A DNA stretch of 64,000 nucleotides from UBA1723 sp045641625 (GCA_045641625.1 JAZUHH010000025.1:1-64000), one strand, 5' to 3'. Shown: positions 16,991 through 26,192, counted from the stretch's first letter. The notes: generated by a model from the sequence alone, not told the origin. Program-made: numbers and translations.

Positions 16991-17185
16991 ATGTCTGCTG
17001 GGAAGATTATTTTTGCAATCTTGTCGTTTTGTCTGGGCTTCTATTTGGGGTGTGTTATAAAGGGTGGCATTAGTTTCTGGGCTATTGTTCCTGCCAGCTT
17101 GTTTTGTTCTGCCGCTCTTTGGATATGCGACAAAAACAGTGATGACCCTAAGGAAGAAGACGACAATAGTTCTGAAGACAAGTAA
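16991..17185 (+). CDS. Small two-helix membrane protein, function unknown
   Basis: A 64-residue protein: MSAGKIIFAILSFCLGFYLG forms one hydrophobic helix (residues ~6-22) and SFWAIVPASLFCSAALWIC a second (~28-46), followed by an acidic, Asp/Glu/Ser-rich tail (DKNSDDPKEEDDNSSEDK). A CATCTTTG box at 16945-16952 may be the -7 element of its promoter. No family is recognised. The clear hydrophobic/acidic division and intact start and stop favour a real gene over a chance ORF. Confidence 0.55.
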   Translation: MSAGKIIFAILSFCLGFYLGCVIKGGISFWAIVPASLFCSAALWICDKNSDDPKEEDDNSSEDK

Positions 17186-17338
17186 GTATGCCTATAGAAA
17201 ATCGGCGGTGCCAGATGACATTTGCTGCTTTGCCCGATAAGAGTTGCATTCATAGAGTCGAGTGACGATAATTGTGAAAAATCGTTGCTTGACCTTCTTT
17301 TTTGTAGCTTGTGATAGGGAATAATAATAAAAAATCCC

Positions 17339-17346
17339 TATATTTG
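17339..17346 (+). promoter_or_regulatory. -7 box (TATATTTG) upstream of the TolC/MacAB operon
   Basis: A perfect TAnnTTTG match followed by CAG, 47 nt ahead of the ATG at 17393. No -33 TTTG lies at the normal spacing; the nearest TTG is 27 nt upstream, so this promoter may need an activator. Confidence 0.45.
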
Positions 17347-17392
17347 CAGAATCAATAACAATATAAAATAATAATTCTCAATTTTTTAGGAC

Positions 17393-18715
17393 ATGAGGAT
17401 TCACATAAACGAGATAATTCTTTCTGCCTTTCTGCTGTCGCCTTTGTCGGCTTTCTCGCAGACTGCACAAAGTGGAAGCTATAATTTTACTTTGGAGCAG
17501 TGCATCGAGTATGCTTTCTCGAACAGTTTGAAGCGACAGAACATGAAACTCAGCGAAAGAAGTGCAGAGCTAGGATTGGAGCAGAGCAAGAATGCCCGCA
17601 AGCCGAGTGTGTCAGGCTCAGTCAGCGAGTCACTTTCGCATAACGGACACGAGGAGAGTGTTAATTTGGGAGGAAGTATCGGAGTAAACGCAGGCGTTAC
17701 ACTTTATCAGGGCGGTGCAATCAGCAACAATATCGAGAAATCAAAGATTGAGGCCAAGAAGTCAAAGGTTTCAACGGAGCAGTATGACCATACTCTGCTA
17801 TTGCAGATCCTTCAGTATTTCATGACTGCGATTTCGAGCGAGGAAATGATGCACAGCCAGCAAAGAATACTGGAGATTCAGAAAGAGCAACTTCGCCAGG
17901 GGGAGGAAAAATATAAGGTCGGAACCATTCTTGAGAGCGATTACCTTGTTCTCAAGGCCCAGTACGAGTCGGACAAGTGCAATGTGTTGAACTCGCAGAT
18001 ATCTCATGACAATGCGTTGTTGTCCTTGAAGCAGGTTCTTTCACTTGATCCAACAGAGGAACTTATCCTTGTCTATCCGGACACAACTGATATGGAGGCT
18101 TTGGCTTTGCTTCCTCCGATCGAGACAGTGATAGAGCGCACCATTGCAACCAATCCGGATCTTCAGCTTGCCCAGTATTCGATAGACATCGCTGAAATAA
18201 ACAAGGAGATTGCAAAGGCAGGTCGCAGACCGACAGTATCCGCTTCGGCAGGTTTGCATACTTCACACCGCAACTTCGAGGATTTCGGCACTCAGCTTGG
18301 CAACAACTTCGGACAGAGTTTGGGAGTTTCTATGAGCGTTCCGATCTATGACAGGGGAAACACAAAGACTACCCTAAAGATGAGGGATGTCGAGCAGAAG
18401 ATGGCAGAGATAAACAAGCAGAATACAGAGCTTGAGCTTCGCCAGACAGTGACTAAGGAGTGCAGTGATGTGAATCTTGCCTATGCCCAGTACAAGGCGT
18501 ACAAGTTGAAGTCTGACGCATACGAGAAGGTGTTTGACGTATATTCCAAGAAATTCGAGTACGGAACTATCACAAGTGTTGACTTGTTGCAGCAGCAGAA
18601 CAACTACGTCAATGCCTTGCAGGACTATTTCAACTCGAAGTACAACTTCATCCTAAGCCGAAAGATGCTGGATGTCTATATGGACTATCCGATCAAGTAC
18701 GTGGCTGAAGAGTAG
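17393..18715 (+). CDS. TolC-family outer-membrane efflux protein
   Basis: A 440-residue outer membrane factor that would form the exit duct of a tripartite pump. It has a signal peptide (ILSAFLLSPLSAFSQT), then YNFTLEQCIEYAFSNSLKRQ, the usual start of the first OEP repeat, followed by two long alternating coiled-coil/strand halves (second half from about residue 230: IERTIATNPDLQLAQYSID). It ends in FILSRKMLDVYMDYP, typical of Bacteroidota members. Length is normal. It leads a four-gene operon with the adaptor (40 nt downstream), the ATPase and the permease, so its partner complex is clear; the exported compound is not. Confidence 0.9.
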   Translation: MRIHINEIILSAFLLSPLSAFSQTAQSGSYNFTLEQCIEYAFSNSLKRQNMKLSERSAELGLEQSKNARKPSVSGSVSESLSHNGHEESVNLGGSIGVNAGVTLYQGGAISNNIEKSKIEAKKSKVSTEQYDHTLLLQILQYFMTAISSEEMMHSQQRILEIQKEQLRQGEEKYKVGTILESDYLVLKAQYESDKCNVLNSQISHDNALLSLKQVLSLDPTEELILVYPDTTDMEALALLPPIETVIERTIATNPDLQLAQYSIDIAEINKEIAKAGRRPTVSASAGLHTSHRNFEDFGTQLGNNFGQSLGVSMSVPIYDRGNTKTTLKMRDVEQKMAEINKQNTELELRQTVTKECSDVNLAYAQYKAYKLKSDAYEKVFDVYSKKFEYGTITSVDLLQQQNNYVNALQDYFNSKYNFILSRKMLDVYMDYPIKYVAEE

Positions 18716-18755
18716 GCAATTTTGAATAACCAATCTAAGAAAATACTCATAATCA

Positions 18756-20024
18756 ATGAATAAGAAATTAATCATAACGCTTATAGCGTTGGTGGCTGTG
18801 GGATTGTTGGTTTACTTCCTTTGGCCAAGCAAGAAGTCTGTAAGCTTCAAGACTCAAGTGGTCGAGGAGGGTACAGTGAGCAAGGTTGTAACAGCAACCG
18901 GATACGTTCAGCCTGCCGAGGAGGTCGAGGTCGGTACTCAGGTGTCCGGTATCGTCAAGAAGCTGTACGTAACTTACAACTCGAAGGTTAAGAAGGGTCA
19001 GGTGCTTGCAGAGCTTGACAAGTCAACTCTTCTAGAGAAGCTTCAGCAGGCAAATTCAAGCAAGGCTAGTGCCGAGAGTGCATTGAAGCTGGCAAAGCAG
19101 AACTATGAGAGAACAAAGGCTTTGTATGAGGCAAAGGCTGCAACACAGCAGAGCTATGATGAGGCTACAAACACTTACATTCAGGCTCAGAACTCGTTCT
19201 CTAATGCACAGACTAATGTCCGTCAGGTGAATGTGGATCTAGGCTATACTGTGATCACAAGCCCTATCGACGGTATTGTTCTGGACAAGCAGGTGGAGGA
19301 AGGTCAGACAGTTGCGTCTTCTTTCTCGACTCCAACTTTGTTCGTCATTGCCAGAGACTTGAAAAACATGCACGTTGAGGCAGATATCGACGAGGCTGAC
19401 ATAGGTTCAGTAAACGTAGGCCAGAAGGTGACTTTCACTGTGGATTCGTACATGGGTGTAGAGTTCAAGGGTGATGTCATCGAGGTTCGCCGCAAGCCAA
19501 AAGTTACAAGCAATGTCGTTACTTATACAGTTATCATCAAGGCTGAGAACCCTGACGGCAAGCTTTTCCCAGGCATGACTGCTTCTGTTTCTATCGTTAC
19601 AGAGGCGCAGTCTTCGACAGTAGTGCCTTTGTCTGCACTTAACTTCCAGCCTTCACAGGAGTTGTTCGACGCTCTTGGCAAGCCAAACAAAAAGGACATG
19701 AAGAAGGGTGGAGAAGGCAGAAAGAAGTCTGGAGAAGGCTTGAGCGACGAGGAGCGTGCACAAAGACGAGAGGAGCGCAGAGCCCATATGGAGAAAAGTA
19801 TGGAAAACGGCAAGGTTGTCTGGGTAAAGAACGGAAACAACATTATGCCTAGACCTGTCGAGATCGGCATCAATGACGGTGTGAACACTATCGTTAAGAG
19901 CGGTGTCTCTGTCGGCGATACCGTAGTTCTTTCTGCTCAAGTTGGAGAAAAGGAGAAGCCAAGCCAGAGAGGTCAGGCTAACAATCCTTTCGGAATGAAG
20001 GGTCCAGGTCAGAGAAAAAGATAA
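18756..20024 (+). CDS. MacA/HlyD-type periplasmic adaptor protein
   Basis: A 422-residue membrane fusion protein linking the inner-membrane ABC transporter to TolC. Residues ~5-22 form a membrane anchor (LIITLIALVAVGLLVYFLW). VATGYVQPAEEVEVGTQVSG starts the lipoyl half-motif, residues ~85-150 form the coiled-coil hairpin (LQQANSSKASAESALKLAKQ), and SPIDGIVLDKQVEEGQTVA is the second lipoyl half, followed by the beta-barrel and membrane-proximal domains. A Lys/Glu/Arg-rich charged insertion (KKDMKKGGEGRKKSGEG to RREERRAHMEKS, about residues 305-350) is unusual for the family, as is the basic C-terminal tail. Located between tolC and macB-like genes. Confidence 0.9.
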   Translation: MNKKLIITLIALVAVGLLVYFLWPSKKSVSFKTQVVEEGTVSKVVTATGYVQPAEEVEVGTQVSGIVKKLYVTYNSKVKKGQVLAELDKSTLLEKLQQANSSKASAESALKLAKQNYERTKALYEAKAATQQSYDEATNTYIQAQNSFSNAQTNVRQVNVDLGYTVITSPIDGIVLDKQVEEGQTVASSFSTPTLFVIARDLKNMHVEADIDEADIGSVNVGQKVTFTVDSYMGVEFKGDVIEVRRKPKVTSNVVTYTVIIKAENPDGKLFPGMTASVSIVTEAQSSTVVPLSALNFQPSQELFDALGKPNKKDMKKGGEGRKKSGEGLSDEERAQRREERRAHMEKSMENGKVVWVKNGNNIMPRPVEIGINDGVNTIVKSGVSVGDTVVLSAQVGEKEKPSQRGQANNPFGMKGPGQRKR

Positions 20025-20060
20025 AAAGCAGCTGTATAATAACTTTTAGAGTAAACGTCT

Positions 20061-20804
20061 ATGGCTGATTCTATAATTCAAATACGTGACTTGAAGCGTA
20101 ACTTCCAGGTGGGCAGCGAAGTTGTTCGTGCCTTGCGAGGAGTTACTTTCGATATAGAGAAAGGTCAGTTTGTCGCAATCATGGGTACAAGTGGTAGCGG
20201 TAAATCGACCATGCTTAATATCCTTGGTTGTCTGGACCAGCCAAGCGACGGGGAGTATCTGATTGACGGAATTCCCGTTTCTAAACTCTCTAAGGACGAG
20301 CTTTCGGAAATAAGGAACAAGAAGATAGGTTTCGTGTTCCAGAGCTATAACCTCTTGCCTCGTACAACAGCAGTGGAGCAGGTTGAGCTGCCTCTGCTAT
20401 ACAACAGCAAGATAGGTGCAAAGGAACGCAGGGAACGTGCTGAGGAGGCTTTGAGAATGGTGGGACTTGAGTCAAGAATGTATCACCTTCCGAACCAGAT
20501 GTCAGGAGGACAGCAACAGCGTGTGGCTATTGCCCGTGCCATTGTGAACGATCCTGTGATTATCCTTGCTGACGAGGCGACAGGAAACCTTGATACCCGT
20601 ACTTCCTACGAGATTATGGCGTTGTTCCAGAAGCTTAATGAAGCAGGCAAGACCATTGCTTTCGTTACGCATGAGCCCGACATAGCATGCTTCACTTCAA
20701 GAGTGGTTATGCTTCGTGACGGTCATGTCACTAAGGATGAGATGGTGGAGACAAAGAGCGCCCAGGCGGCACTTGATGCGCTTCCTGCAAGTGATGACTA
20801 TTAA
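20061..20804 (+). CDS. MacB/LolD-type ABC transporter ATP-binding protein
   Basis: A 247-residue ABC ATPase that powers the MacB-like permease encoded just downstream. It shows Walker A GTSGSGKST (about residues 42-50), Q-loop VFQSYNLLP, signature MSGGQQQRVAIARA, Walker B VIILADEATGNLD, and the switch His in FVTHEPDIA. The sequence class (LNILGCLDQPSDGEYLIDG) is typical of the MacB/LolD/FtsE group. Length and motifs are complete. In Bacteroidota, MacB-type ATPase and permease are often separate genes, as here, rather than fused as in E. coli MacB. Confidence 0.93.
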   Translation: MADSIIQIRDLKRNFQVGSEVVRALRGVTFDIEKGQFVAIMGTSGSGKSTMLNILGCLDQPSDGEYLIDGIPVSKLSKDELSEIRNKKIGFVFQSYNLLPRTTAVEQVELPLLYNSKIGAKERRERAEEALRMVGLESRMYHLPNQMSGGQQQRVAIARAIVNDPVIILADEATGNLDTRTSYEIMALFQKLNEAGKTIAFVTHEPDIACFTSRVVMLRDGHVTKDEMVETKSAQAALDALPASDDY

Positions 20805-20817
20805 AAGGTGGTGGGGT

Positions 20818-22041
20818 ATGAATATATTGAATCTTGTTAAAATAGCATATCAGGCACTGCTTCGTAACACGACTCGTGCCTTGCTGACTATGCTCGGTAT
20901 CATTATCGGTATCAGTTCCGTGATTGCAATGGTAAATCTTGGACAAAGCAGCCAGCAGAGTATTTCCGACAATATCAGCAGTATGGGAACTAACCTGATC
21001 ATGGTTATGCGTGCCCGTAATGTGAAAGGTGGCGGAGGAGTCAATATGGGTGCTTCGAATGTCCAGTCACTTACAATCGACGATGTTGAGGCTGTAAAGA
21101 AGTATGCCAAGTATGTTTCCGCAATTTCTCCGTCGATTACTGCAAGCGGCCAGCTTGTCAAAGGCGCGAACAATATGCCGGGAACAATGCAGGGTGGTAG
21201 TCCTGAATTCCTTGAAATCAAGAAATACGAACTTGAGTCGGGTGTAAACTTCGGGGAAGACGATGTCAGAACCTATGCCAAGGTTTGCCTTGTCGGACAG
21301 ACTGTCGTAAACACGCTGTTCCCTAACGAGGAGCCTATCGGAAAGGAGATCCGTTTCGGAAAGATTCCTTTGAAGGTTATTGGAACACTTAAATCCAAAG
21401 GTCAGGACGGTAGAGGTCAGGACCAGGACGATATTGTGATAGCTCCGTATTCTACTGTTCAAAAGAGAATCCTTGCGCAGAACCACTTGCAGATGATATA
21501 TGCAAGTGCGTCGAGCGAAGAGGTGGCAGATCTTGCCACTCAGGAGATCGAGAGAATCATCCGCAGACAACATGGTCTTTCCGATGACCAGTCGAACGAC
21601 TTCGATGTCAGAACACAGGCGGAAATGCTTGAAATGATGTCTTCAGTAACAGAGACAATGACAGCTCTTTTGACTGCTACAGCTATCATTTCCCTAATAG
21701 TCGGAGGTATCGGAATCATGAACATCATGTATGTTACTGTAACAGAGCGTATCAAGGAAATCGGACTAAGAATGGCTATAGGAGCCAAGAGCCGAGATGT
21801 GCTTTGGCAGTTCCTTATCGAAAGTGCGATTTTGTCCTTGGTTGGCGGAATCATAGGCATTATACTGGGCCTTGTCCTGAGCTATTTCATTGCAATGTTC
21901 ACCAATATGCCTTATGTTGTAAGTATGGGTGCTGTAATAGCAAGTTTTGTGGTTTCTGCATTTATCGGAATCTTCTTTGGATGGTTGCCGGCCCGCAAAG
22001 CAGCAAAGCTTGACCCTATCACAGCATTAAGGTACGAATAG
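20818..22041 (+). CDS. MacB-type ABC transporter permease (FtsX family)
   Basis: A 407-residue permease. The frame opens further upstream inside the ATPase gene, but the ATG at 20818, 13 nt after the ATPase stop and preceded by AAAAGGTGGTGGGG, begins the canonical MNILNLVKIAYQALLRN. TM1 (LTMLGIIIGISSVIAMVNLG) is followed by a ~200-residue periplasmic MacB_PCD domain and three C-terminal helices (TATAIISLIVGGIGIMNIMY; the IIGIILGLVLSYFIAMF region; VIASFVVSAFIGIFFGWLP) ending in the hallmark PARKAAKLDPITALRYE. It is the last gene of the TolC-MacA-ATPase-permease operon, closed by a 14-bp stem terminator. Confidence 0.93.
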   Translation: MNILNLVKIAYQALLRNTTRALLTMLGIIIGISSVIAMVNLGQSSQQSISDNISSMGTNLIMVMRARNVKGGGGVNMGASNVQSLTIDDVEAVKKYAKYVSAISPSITASGQLVKGANNMPGTMQGGSPEFLEIKKYELESGVNFGEDDVRTYAKVCLVGQTVVNTLFPNEEPIGKEIRFGKIPLKVIGTLKSKGQDGRGQDQDDIVIAPYSTVQKRILAQNHLQMIYASASSEEVADLATQEIERIIRRQHGLSDDQSNDFDVRTQAEMLEMMSSVTETMTALLTATAIISLIVGGIGIMNIMYVTVTERIKEIGLRMAIGAKSRDVLWQFLIESAILSLVGGIIGIILGLVLSYFIAMFTNMPYVVSMGAVIASFVVSAFIGIFFGWLPARKAAKLDPITALRYE

Positions 22042-22058
22042 TATTTGCTAATGCATAC

Positions 22059-22106
22059 AAAAGCTCAGGGAATTGCTTTCAAGAAAGTTCCCTGAGCTTT
22101 TGTGTT
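22059..22106 (+). terminator. Terminator after the MacAB-TolC-like operon
   Basis: AAAAGCTCAGGGAA (22059-22072) pairs perfectly with TTCCCTGAGCTTTT (22088-22101), then TGTTTTTC. Confidence 0.9.
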
Positions 22107-22123
22107 TTTCTTTATTGTTAGAA

Positions 22124-22669
22124 ATGTCAGAAAAATCGGAAATCCGTAAATTCATCAAGTCGATTACAAAGTCGAGAAGTGCCGAAGAAAAAAAGGAGGT
22201 GAGTGAAAATGTTGTCGCAGAACTTGAGCGTATGCCCCTGTTCAAAGAGTCTAAAACTGTGATGCTGTTCCATTCTCTTCCGGATGAAGTCTGCACGCAT
22301 GACCTGATAGACAAATATGCGGGCCACAAGCGGATAGTTCTGCCTGTACTGATAGATTGTCCTCCATTCTGGGAATTGCGCGAATATACGTCCAAAAACG
22401 ACCTGAAAATTGGTGCTTTCAACATTATGGAGCCGGTCGGAAAATTGTTCGAGGACTTTTCGGACATCGACCTTGTTGTAGTTCCTGGTGTGGCATTCTC
22501 TAAAAGCGGCAAAAGGGTAGGCCGTGGCAAAGGCTATTACGATCGCATACTGTCAGTTGTAAATGCTCCGACAGTTGCAATCTGTTTCCCCTGGCAGATC
22601 CTTCCTGATGAAGAGGTACCTTGCGACGAATGGGACGTGAATATCGACTGTGTAATAGATGTGAGGTAA
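22124..22669 (+). CDS. 5-formyltetrahydrofolate cyclo-ligase
   Basis: A 181-residue cytosolic enzyme that converts 5-formyl-THF to 5,10-methenyl-THF with ATP, returning folate stored as folinic acid to the one-carbon pool. The hallmark GRGKGYYDRIL motif (residues ~130-140) and the preceding VVPGVAFSKSGKRVG are present, with N-terminal KSITKSRSAEEKKEVSENV resembling the family start. The frame opens at 22073, inside the upstream terminator hairpin, so I use the ATG at 22124 (MSEKSEIRKF). It converges on the dGTPase gene with only a 51-nt gap. Confidence 0.9.
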   Translation: MSEKSEIRKFIKSITKSRSAEEKKEVSENVVAELERMPLFKESKTVMLFHSLPDEVCTHDLIDKYAGHKRIVLPVLIDCPPFWELREYTSKNDLKIGAFNIMEPVGKLFEDFSDIDLVVVPGVAFSKSGKRVGRGKGYYDRILSVVNAPTVAICFPWQILPDEEVPCDEWDVNIDCVIDVR

Positions 22670-22720
22670 GTCTATGCAAAGCAACATCCTCCACAAAACT
22701 GAAGGAATTTAACCCTTGCC

Positions 22721-24070
22721 TTACATTTCCGGAAGTGAAATACCCATAATCTTTCGGTAAAGATCCAATGCATAAACATCAGTCATGCCCGACACGTAGT
22801 CGAGAACGGCAAGAATTCGATGGTATGGATCTTCGTCGTCAAGCTCATATTGGTTTGGCACTCTTGCAAGAATCTGCTTCGAGTATGCCTTCTCAGCGGC
22901 AAAGGCGGCCTCAATCTCTTTTTCTATTAGCGTGTACATGATGTTGTAACCGGCAATCTCGATGTCAACAACTTCTTTGCAGCGGTATATTTTTGCGTAT
23001 GAAAGGGCTTGGCATTTCTTGTAGGCGGAGCTGATCTCCTCTCTCATGTTACTGATTAGCGAGCCTTTGAATTCGCCTCTGAGAATCGCGTCCTCGTTCT
23101 CTGCAAATACTCTTGAACATTCGTCGATCAAGGTGCCGAATACTGCGGAACGAAGGTAGGCAATGTGTTCGTTAAAGTCCGGCACGTCGTTCCTTCTTGC
23201 CTGTATCTTTTCCTGTCTTTCTTTGGGAAGGAAGTCAAGAAACAGGTTCATGGCCTCCTCCTTGTCAAGAATGCGAAGCTTGTAAGCGTCCTCTATGTCC
23301 ATGATTTCGTAGCAGATGTCATCCGCTGCCTCTACAAGATACACTAATGGGTGGCGGGCATACGATCCGTCCTCCTTCTTTATTATTCCAAGGTGGTCGG
23401 CGATCTTTTCATATATGGCTTTGTCCGCCTGAAAGAATCCGAACTTGTTTTTGTTGCCTTTGACAGAGTATGCCTCGTACGGATACTTTATTATGGATGC
23501 CAGAGTTGAGTAGGTAAGCACGAAGCCTCCTTCGCGTCTGCCTTTGAACTGGTGTGCCAAAAGCCTGAATGTATTGGCGTTTCCGTCGAAGTGAGTGAAG
23601 TCTGCCCATTCCTCGTCGCTGATATTGTATTTCTCCTTCAGTTCAAGCCCCTTCCCTTCCGAAAAGTAAGAAGAAATGGCTGTCTCTCCGCCATGACCGA
23701 ACGGAGGGTTTCCCATATCATGGGCAAGACAGGCGGCGGATACGATAGCTCCGAGTTCCGATGTGCTTTCTGCCACGGCATCCCCATATTTGTTCTTCAG
23801 GAATTTAGCTGCCTCGTTTCCAAGGGATCTGCCCACACAGCTGACTTCAAGAGAATGGGTAAGCCTGTTGTGTACAAATATGTTTTTGGGAAGAGGAAAT
23901 ACCTGCGTTTTGTTTTGGAGTCTTCTGAAAGGGGAACTGAAAACAAGTCTGTCATAGTCCCTTTGGAATTCTGTTCTGCTTTCCGACTTCTCGCTATGAT
24001 ATGTTTCAAGTCCAAGTCTCATTGTGCTTATGAGCTTGTTCCAATCCATTTTAATGCTATTGTTTTCCAT
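22721..24070 (-). CDS. dgt: dGTPase-like HD-domain deoxynucleoside triphosphohydrolase
   Basis: A 449-residue protein of the Dgt family, which hydrolyses dGTP (or other dNTPs) to the deoxynucleoside plus triphosphate and so tunes dNTP pools. Visible HD motif residues: H72 in NRLTHSLEVS and H117-D118 in CLAHDMGNPPFGHGGE, which coordinate the metal; the family N terminus (RTEFQRDYDRLVFSSPFRRL, NKTQVFP) is intact. YLVEAADDICYEIMDIEDA carries the last conserved Asp. The length agrees with the bacterial long form. It is transcribed from its own promoter, divergent from lpxK. Confidence 0.92.
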   Translation of the reverse strand: MENNSIKMDWNKLISTMRLGLETYHSEKSESRTEFQRDYDRLVFSSPFRRLQNKTQVFPLPKNIFVHNRLTHSLEVSCVGRSLGNEAAKFLKNKYGDAVAESTSELGAIVSAACLAHDMGNPPFGHGGETAISSYFSEGKGLELKEKYNISDEEWADFTHFDGNANTFRLLAHQFKGRREGGFVLTYSTLASIIKYPYEAYSVKGNKNKFGFFQADKAIYEKIADHLGIIKKEDGSYARHPLVYLVEAADDICYEIMDIEDAYKLRILDKEEAMNLFLDFLPKERQEKIQARRNDVPDFNEHIAYLRSAVFGTLIDECSRVFAENEDAILRGEFKGSLISNMREEISSAYKKCQALSYAKIYRCKEVVDIEIAGYNIMYTLIEKEIEAAFAAEKAYSKQILARVPNQYELDDEDPYHRILAVLDYVSGMTDVYALDLYRKIMGISLPEM

Positions 24071-24098
24071 TCTTTGTCCTTTTTTATGTTATGTATCA

Positions 24099-24129
24099 CA
24101 AAAATATGTGAAAAGTGTGGAATATTCAA
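24099..24129 (-). promoter_or_regulatory. Promoter for the dGTPase gene
   Basis: On the minus strand TTG (24129-24127), a 20-nt spacer, then TATTTTTG (24106-24099), a full match to TAnnTTTG. The leader would be about 25 nt. Confidence 0.7.
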
Positions 24130-24219
24130 AGAATAATGGAACTTTTCTTGCTAGTTACTCCAAAGATTACTACTTTAGTCAACAGTTTATGATATAAAAT
24201 CGGAAAAGCATTACTGTAT

Positions 24220-25311
24220 ATGACCACAAAGTCGTTGATGAGAGACATATTTTTGACACCATTTTCGTGGTTGTATGGCGCTGTGATGAGCATCAGGAAC
24301 CTGATGTTTGATATTGGACTTCTGCCTTCGTCAAAGTTTGGCTCTCCGGTGATAGTGGTAGGTAACATTTCGGTCGGAGGTACGGGCAAGACACCGCTTA
24401 CCGAACATTTGATTTCAGTGCTGTCCGACAAGTTCAAGATCGCTGTTGTAAGCAGGGGATATAAGAGAAAGACCAGCGGATTTGTACTTTCTTCGAATGT
24501 GAGCACTCCTTCGGATATAGGTGACGAGCCTTATCAGATGAAGAGAAAGTTCCCTAACATAACCCTGGCGGTGGATGAAAAGAGAGTAAGGGCGATAAAA
24601 AGGCTTCTTGCGAGCGAAAATAAGCCGGATATCTTTCTTTTGGATGACGCTTACCAGCACCGTTATGTCACTCCGGACATATCAATTCTGCTTGTGGATT
24701 ATAACAACTTGATTTACAAGGATGATTTGCTTCCAAAAGGCAGATTGAGAGAGAAGGCGTCGGCAAAGAACAGAGCCGATATAGTTGTAGTGACGAAGTG
24801 TCCTGCTGACATTTCTCCGATGGATTTGAGAGTGATTACTGCTGACTTGAAACTCTTCAGCTACCAGAGTCTCTATTTCACTACAATGGTATATGATGCG
24901 CCTAAGGCAGTGTTCTCTGCTCCGTTGAAGGATTCTTATGCTGACTGCTCCGCTTTGGCGTTATCCGGTATTGCTCAGCCAGCTACTTTTGAACAACATG
25001 TCGCATCTCTGTCTTCAAGTATGAAGGAGATGCGTTTCAGCGACCATCATAATTTTACTGACGAGGATTATTCCAGAATAAAGGCTGCCTACGATTCTCT
25101 TGAGGGAAACAAAAAGGTGATATTTGTCACAGAAAAAGACGCTGTGAGAATGATGAATGACAAGTTGTTCCCCGATAGTTTGAAGTCGGCCATTTACTAT
25201 ATACCAATGAAGGTTCGTTTCATCAGCTATCTGAAGAAGGACGAACAAACGTTTAACTCTCAAATTATTAGTTATGTTACAAAGAATCGAAGCTACATGC
25301 GCTTATCTTAA
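24220..25311 (+). CDS. lpxK: Tetraacyldisaccharide 4'-kinase (lipid A kinase)
   Basis: A 363-residue inner-membrane-associated kinase that phosphorylates the 4' position of the lipid A disaccharide precursor. The Walker A-type motif VVGNISVGGTGKTPLTEHL lies at residues ~47-63 after an N-terminal membrane-interacting helix (FLTPFSWLYGAVMSIRN). Further conserved blocks are VVSRGYKRKTSGF, GDEPYQM, LLDDAYQHRYV (catalytic Asp region) and the acceptor-domain HHNFTDEDY. Length is normal. Its 3' end overlaps the purine nucleoside phosphorylase start by 38 nt, suggesting translational coupling despite unrelated pathways, an arrangement also known in other Bacteroidales. Confidence 0.93.
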   Translation: MTTKSLMRDIFLTPFSWLYGAVMSIRNLMFDIGLLPSSKFGSPVIVVGNISVGGTGKTPLTEHLISVLSDKFKIAVVSRGYKRKTSGFVLSSNVSTPSDIGDEPYQMKRKFPNITLAVDEKRVRAIKRLLASENKPDIFLLDDAYQHRYVTPDISILLVDYNNLIYKDDLLPKGRLREKASAKNRADIVVVTKCPADISPMDLRVITADLKLFSYQSLYFTTMVYDAPKAVFSAPLKDSYADCSALALSGIAQPATFEQHVASLSSSMKEMRFSDHHNFTDEDYSRIKAAYDSLEGNKKVIFVTEKDAVRMMNDKLFPDSLKSAIYYIPMKVRFISYLKKDEQTFNSQIISYVTKNRSYMRLS

Positions 25312-26098
25312 AAGCAAGACAAGCCTAAGACCTGAAATAGCAATCATATTGGGTACCGGACTAGGTGGTTTGGTTGAGGAGATCAAGATTGAAACGGAAA
25401 TCCCTTATTCCGAGATTCCGAACTTTGTCCAGAGTACAGTAAAGGGACACAGTGGAAAGCTAATCTTCGGAACAATTGCAGGTGTCCCAGTTATGGCTAT
25501 GCAGGGCAGATTCCATTTCTATGAAGGTTATTCGATGCAGGATGTTACCTATCCGGAGCGAGTAATGAAGATTATGGGTATCAAATATCTTATGGTGAGC
25601 AATGCGGCAGGAGGATTGAATCCTGAGTTCAAGGCCGGAGACATAATGTTGATAACAGATCACATAAATCTGTTCCCTGAGCATCCGTTAAGGGGCAAGA
25701 ACGACGAGACTTTCGGAACTCGCTTCCCTGACATGAACAACGCCTATAATCGCGACATTATTGCCAAGGCGGAGTCTGTTGCCGCAAAGAACAACATTCC
25801 TTACAAGAAGGGAGTCTATGTCGGCAATCAGGGTCCTACGTTCGAGACTGTGGCTGAGTACAAGTATTTCCGCTTGATCGGCGGAGACACTGTTGGAATG
25901 AGCACCGTTCCAGAGATTATCGTGGCACATTGGTGCGGAATCAAGTGCTTCGGAGTTTCCATTGTCTCAAATGCTTTGGGAGATGCGTTGAACGGTATCG
26001 AGACTTCTCATGAGGAAGTGCAGAAGAACACCAACATGGCAAAGGAGTATTTGAAGACTCTGTTCCGTGATTTGGTTATCGAAATCAGCAAGATGTAA
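25274..26098 (+). CDS. Purine nucleoside phosphorylase
   Basis: A 274-residue trimeric-type PNP that cleaves inosine or guanosine with phosphate for purine salvage. Conserved segments: ILGTGLGGL (residues 26-34), KGHSGKLIFG (phosphate-binding His), MQGRFHFYEGYSMQ, SNAAGGLNPEFKAGDIM, GPTFETVAEYKYFRLIG and GMSTVPEIIVAHWCG, then VSNALG with the base-binding Asn. Start ATG lies inside lpxK. A GC-rich terminator follows. Length matches the PNP/MTAP family, and the Asn in the base site favours 6-oxopurine substrates. Confidence 0.93.
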   Translation: MLQRIEATCAYLKSKTSLRPEIAIILGTGLGGLVEEIKIETEIPYSEIPNFVQSTVKGHSGKLIFGTIAGVPVMAMQGRFHFYEGYSMQDVTYPERVMKIMGIKYLMVSNAAGGLNPEFKAGDIMLITDHINLFPEHPLRGKNDETFGTRFPDMNNAYNRDIIAKAESVAAKNNIPYKKGVYVGNQGPTFETVAEYKYFRLIGGDTVGMSTVPEIIVAHWCGIKCFGVSIVSNALGDALNGIETSHEEVQKNTNMAKEYLKTLFRDLVIEISKM

Positions 26099-26122
26099 TG
26101 AAATCTTAAATGAAGATCGTTG

Positions 26123-26149
26123 GGTGCGCCTCATGGCGCACCTTTTTTG
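26123..26149 (+). terminator. Terminator after lpxK-pnp
   Basis: GGTGCGCC (26123-26130), TCAT loop, GGCGCACC (26135-26142), then six T. Confidence 0.92.
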
Positions 26150-26161
26150 TTTGATGATAAA

Positions 26162-26192
26162 GCAAAAAAGGTGGTCGTTGTCCGGCCACCTT
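26162..26192 (-). terminator. Terminator of the Rid-CcsBA-FeoAB operon
   Basis: Read on the minus strand, AAGGTGG pairs with CCACCTT (26186-26192 with 26168-26174) and is followed by six U. It faces the plus-strand terminator at 26123 back to back. Confidence 0.85.
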
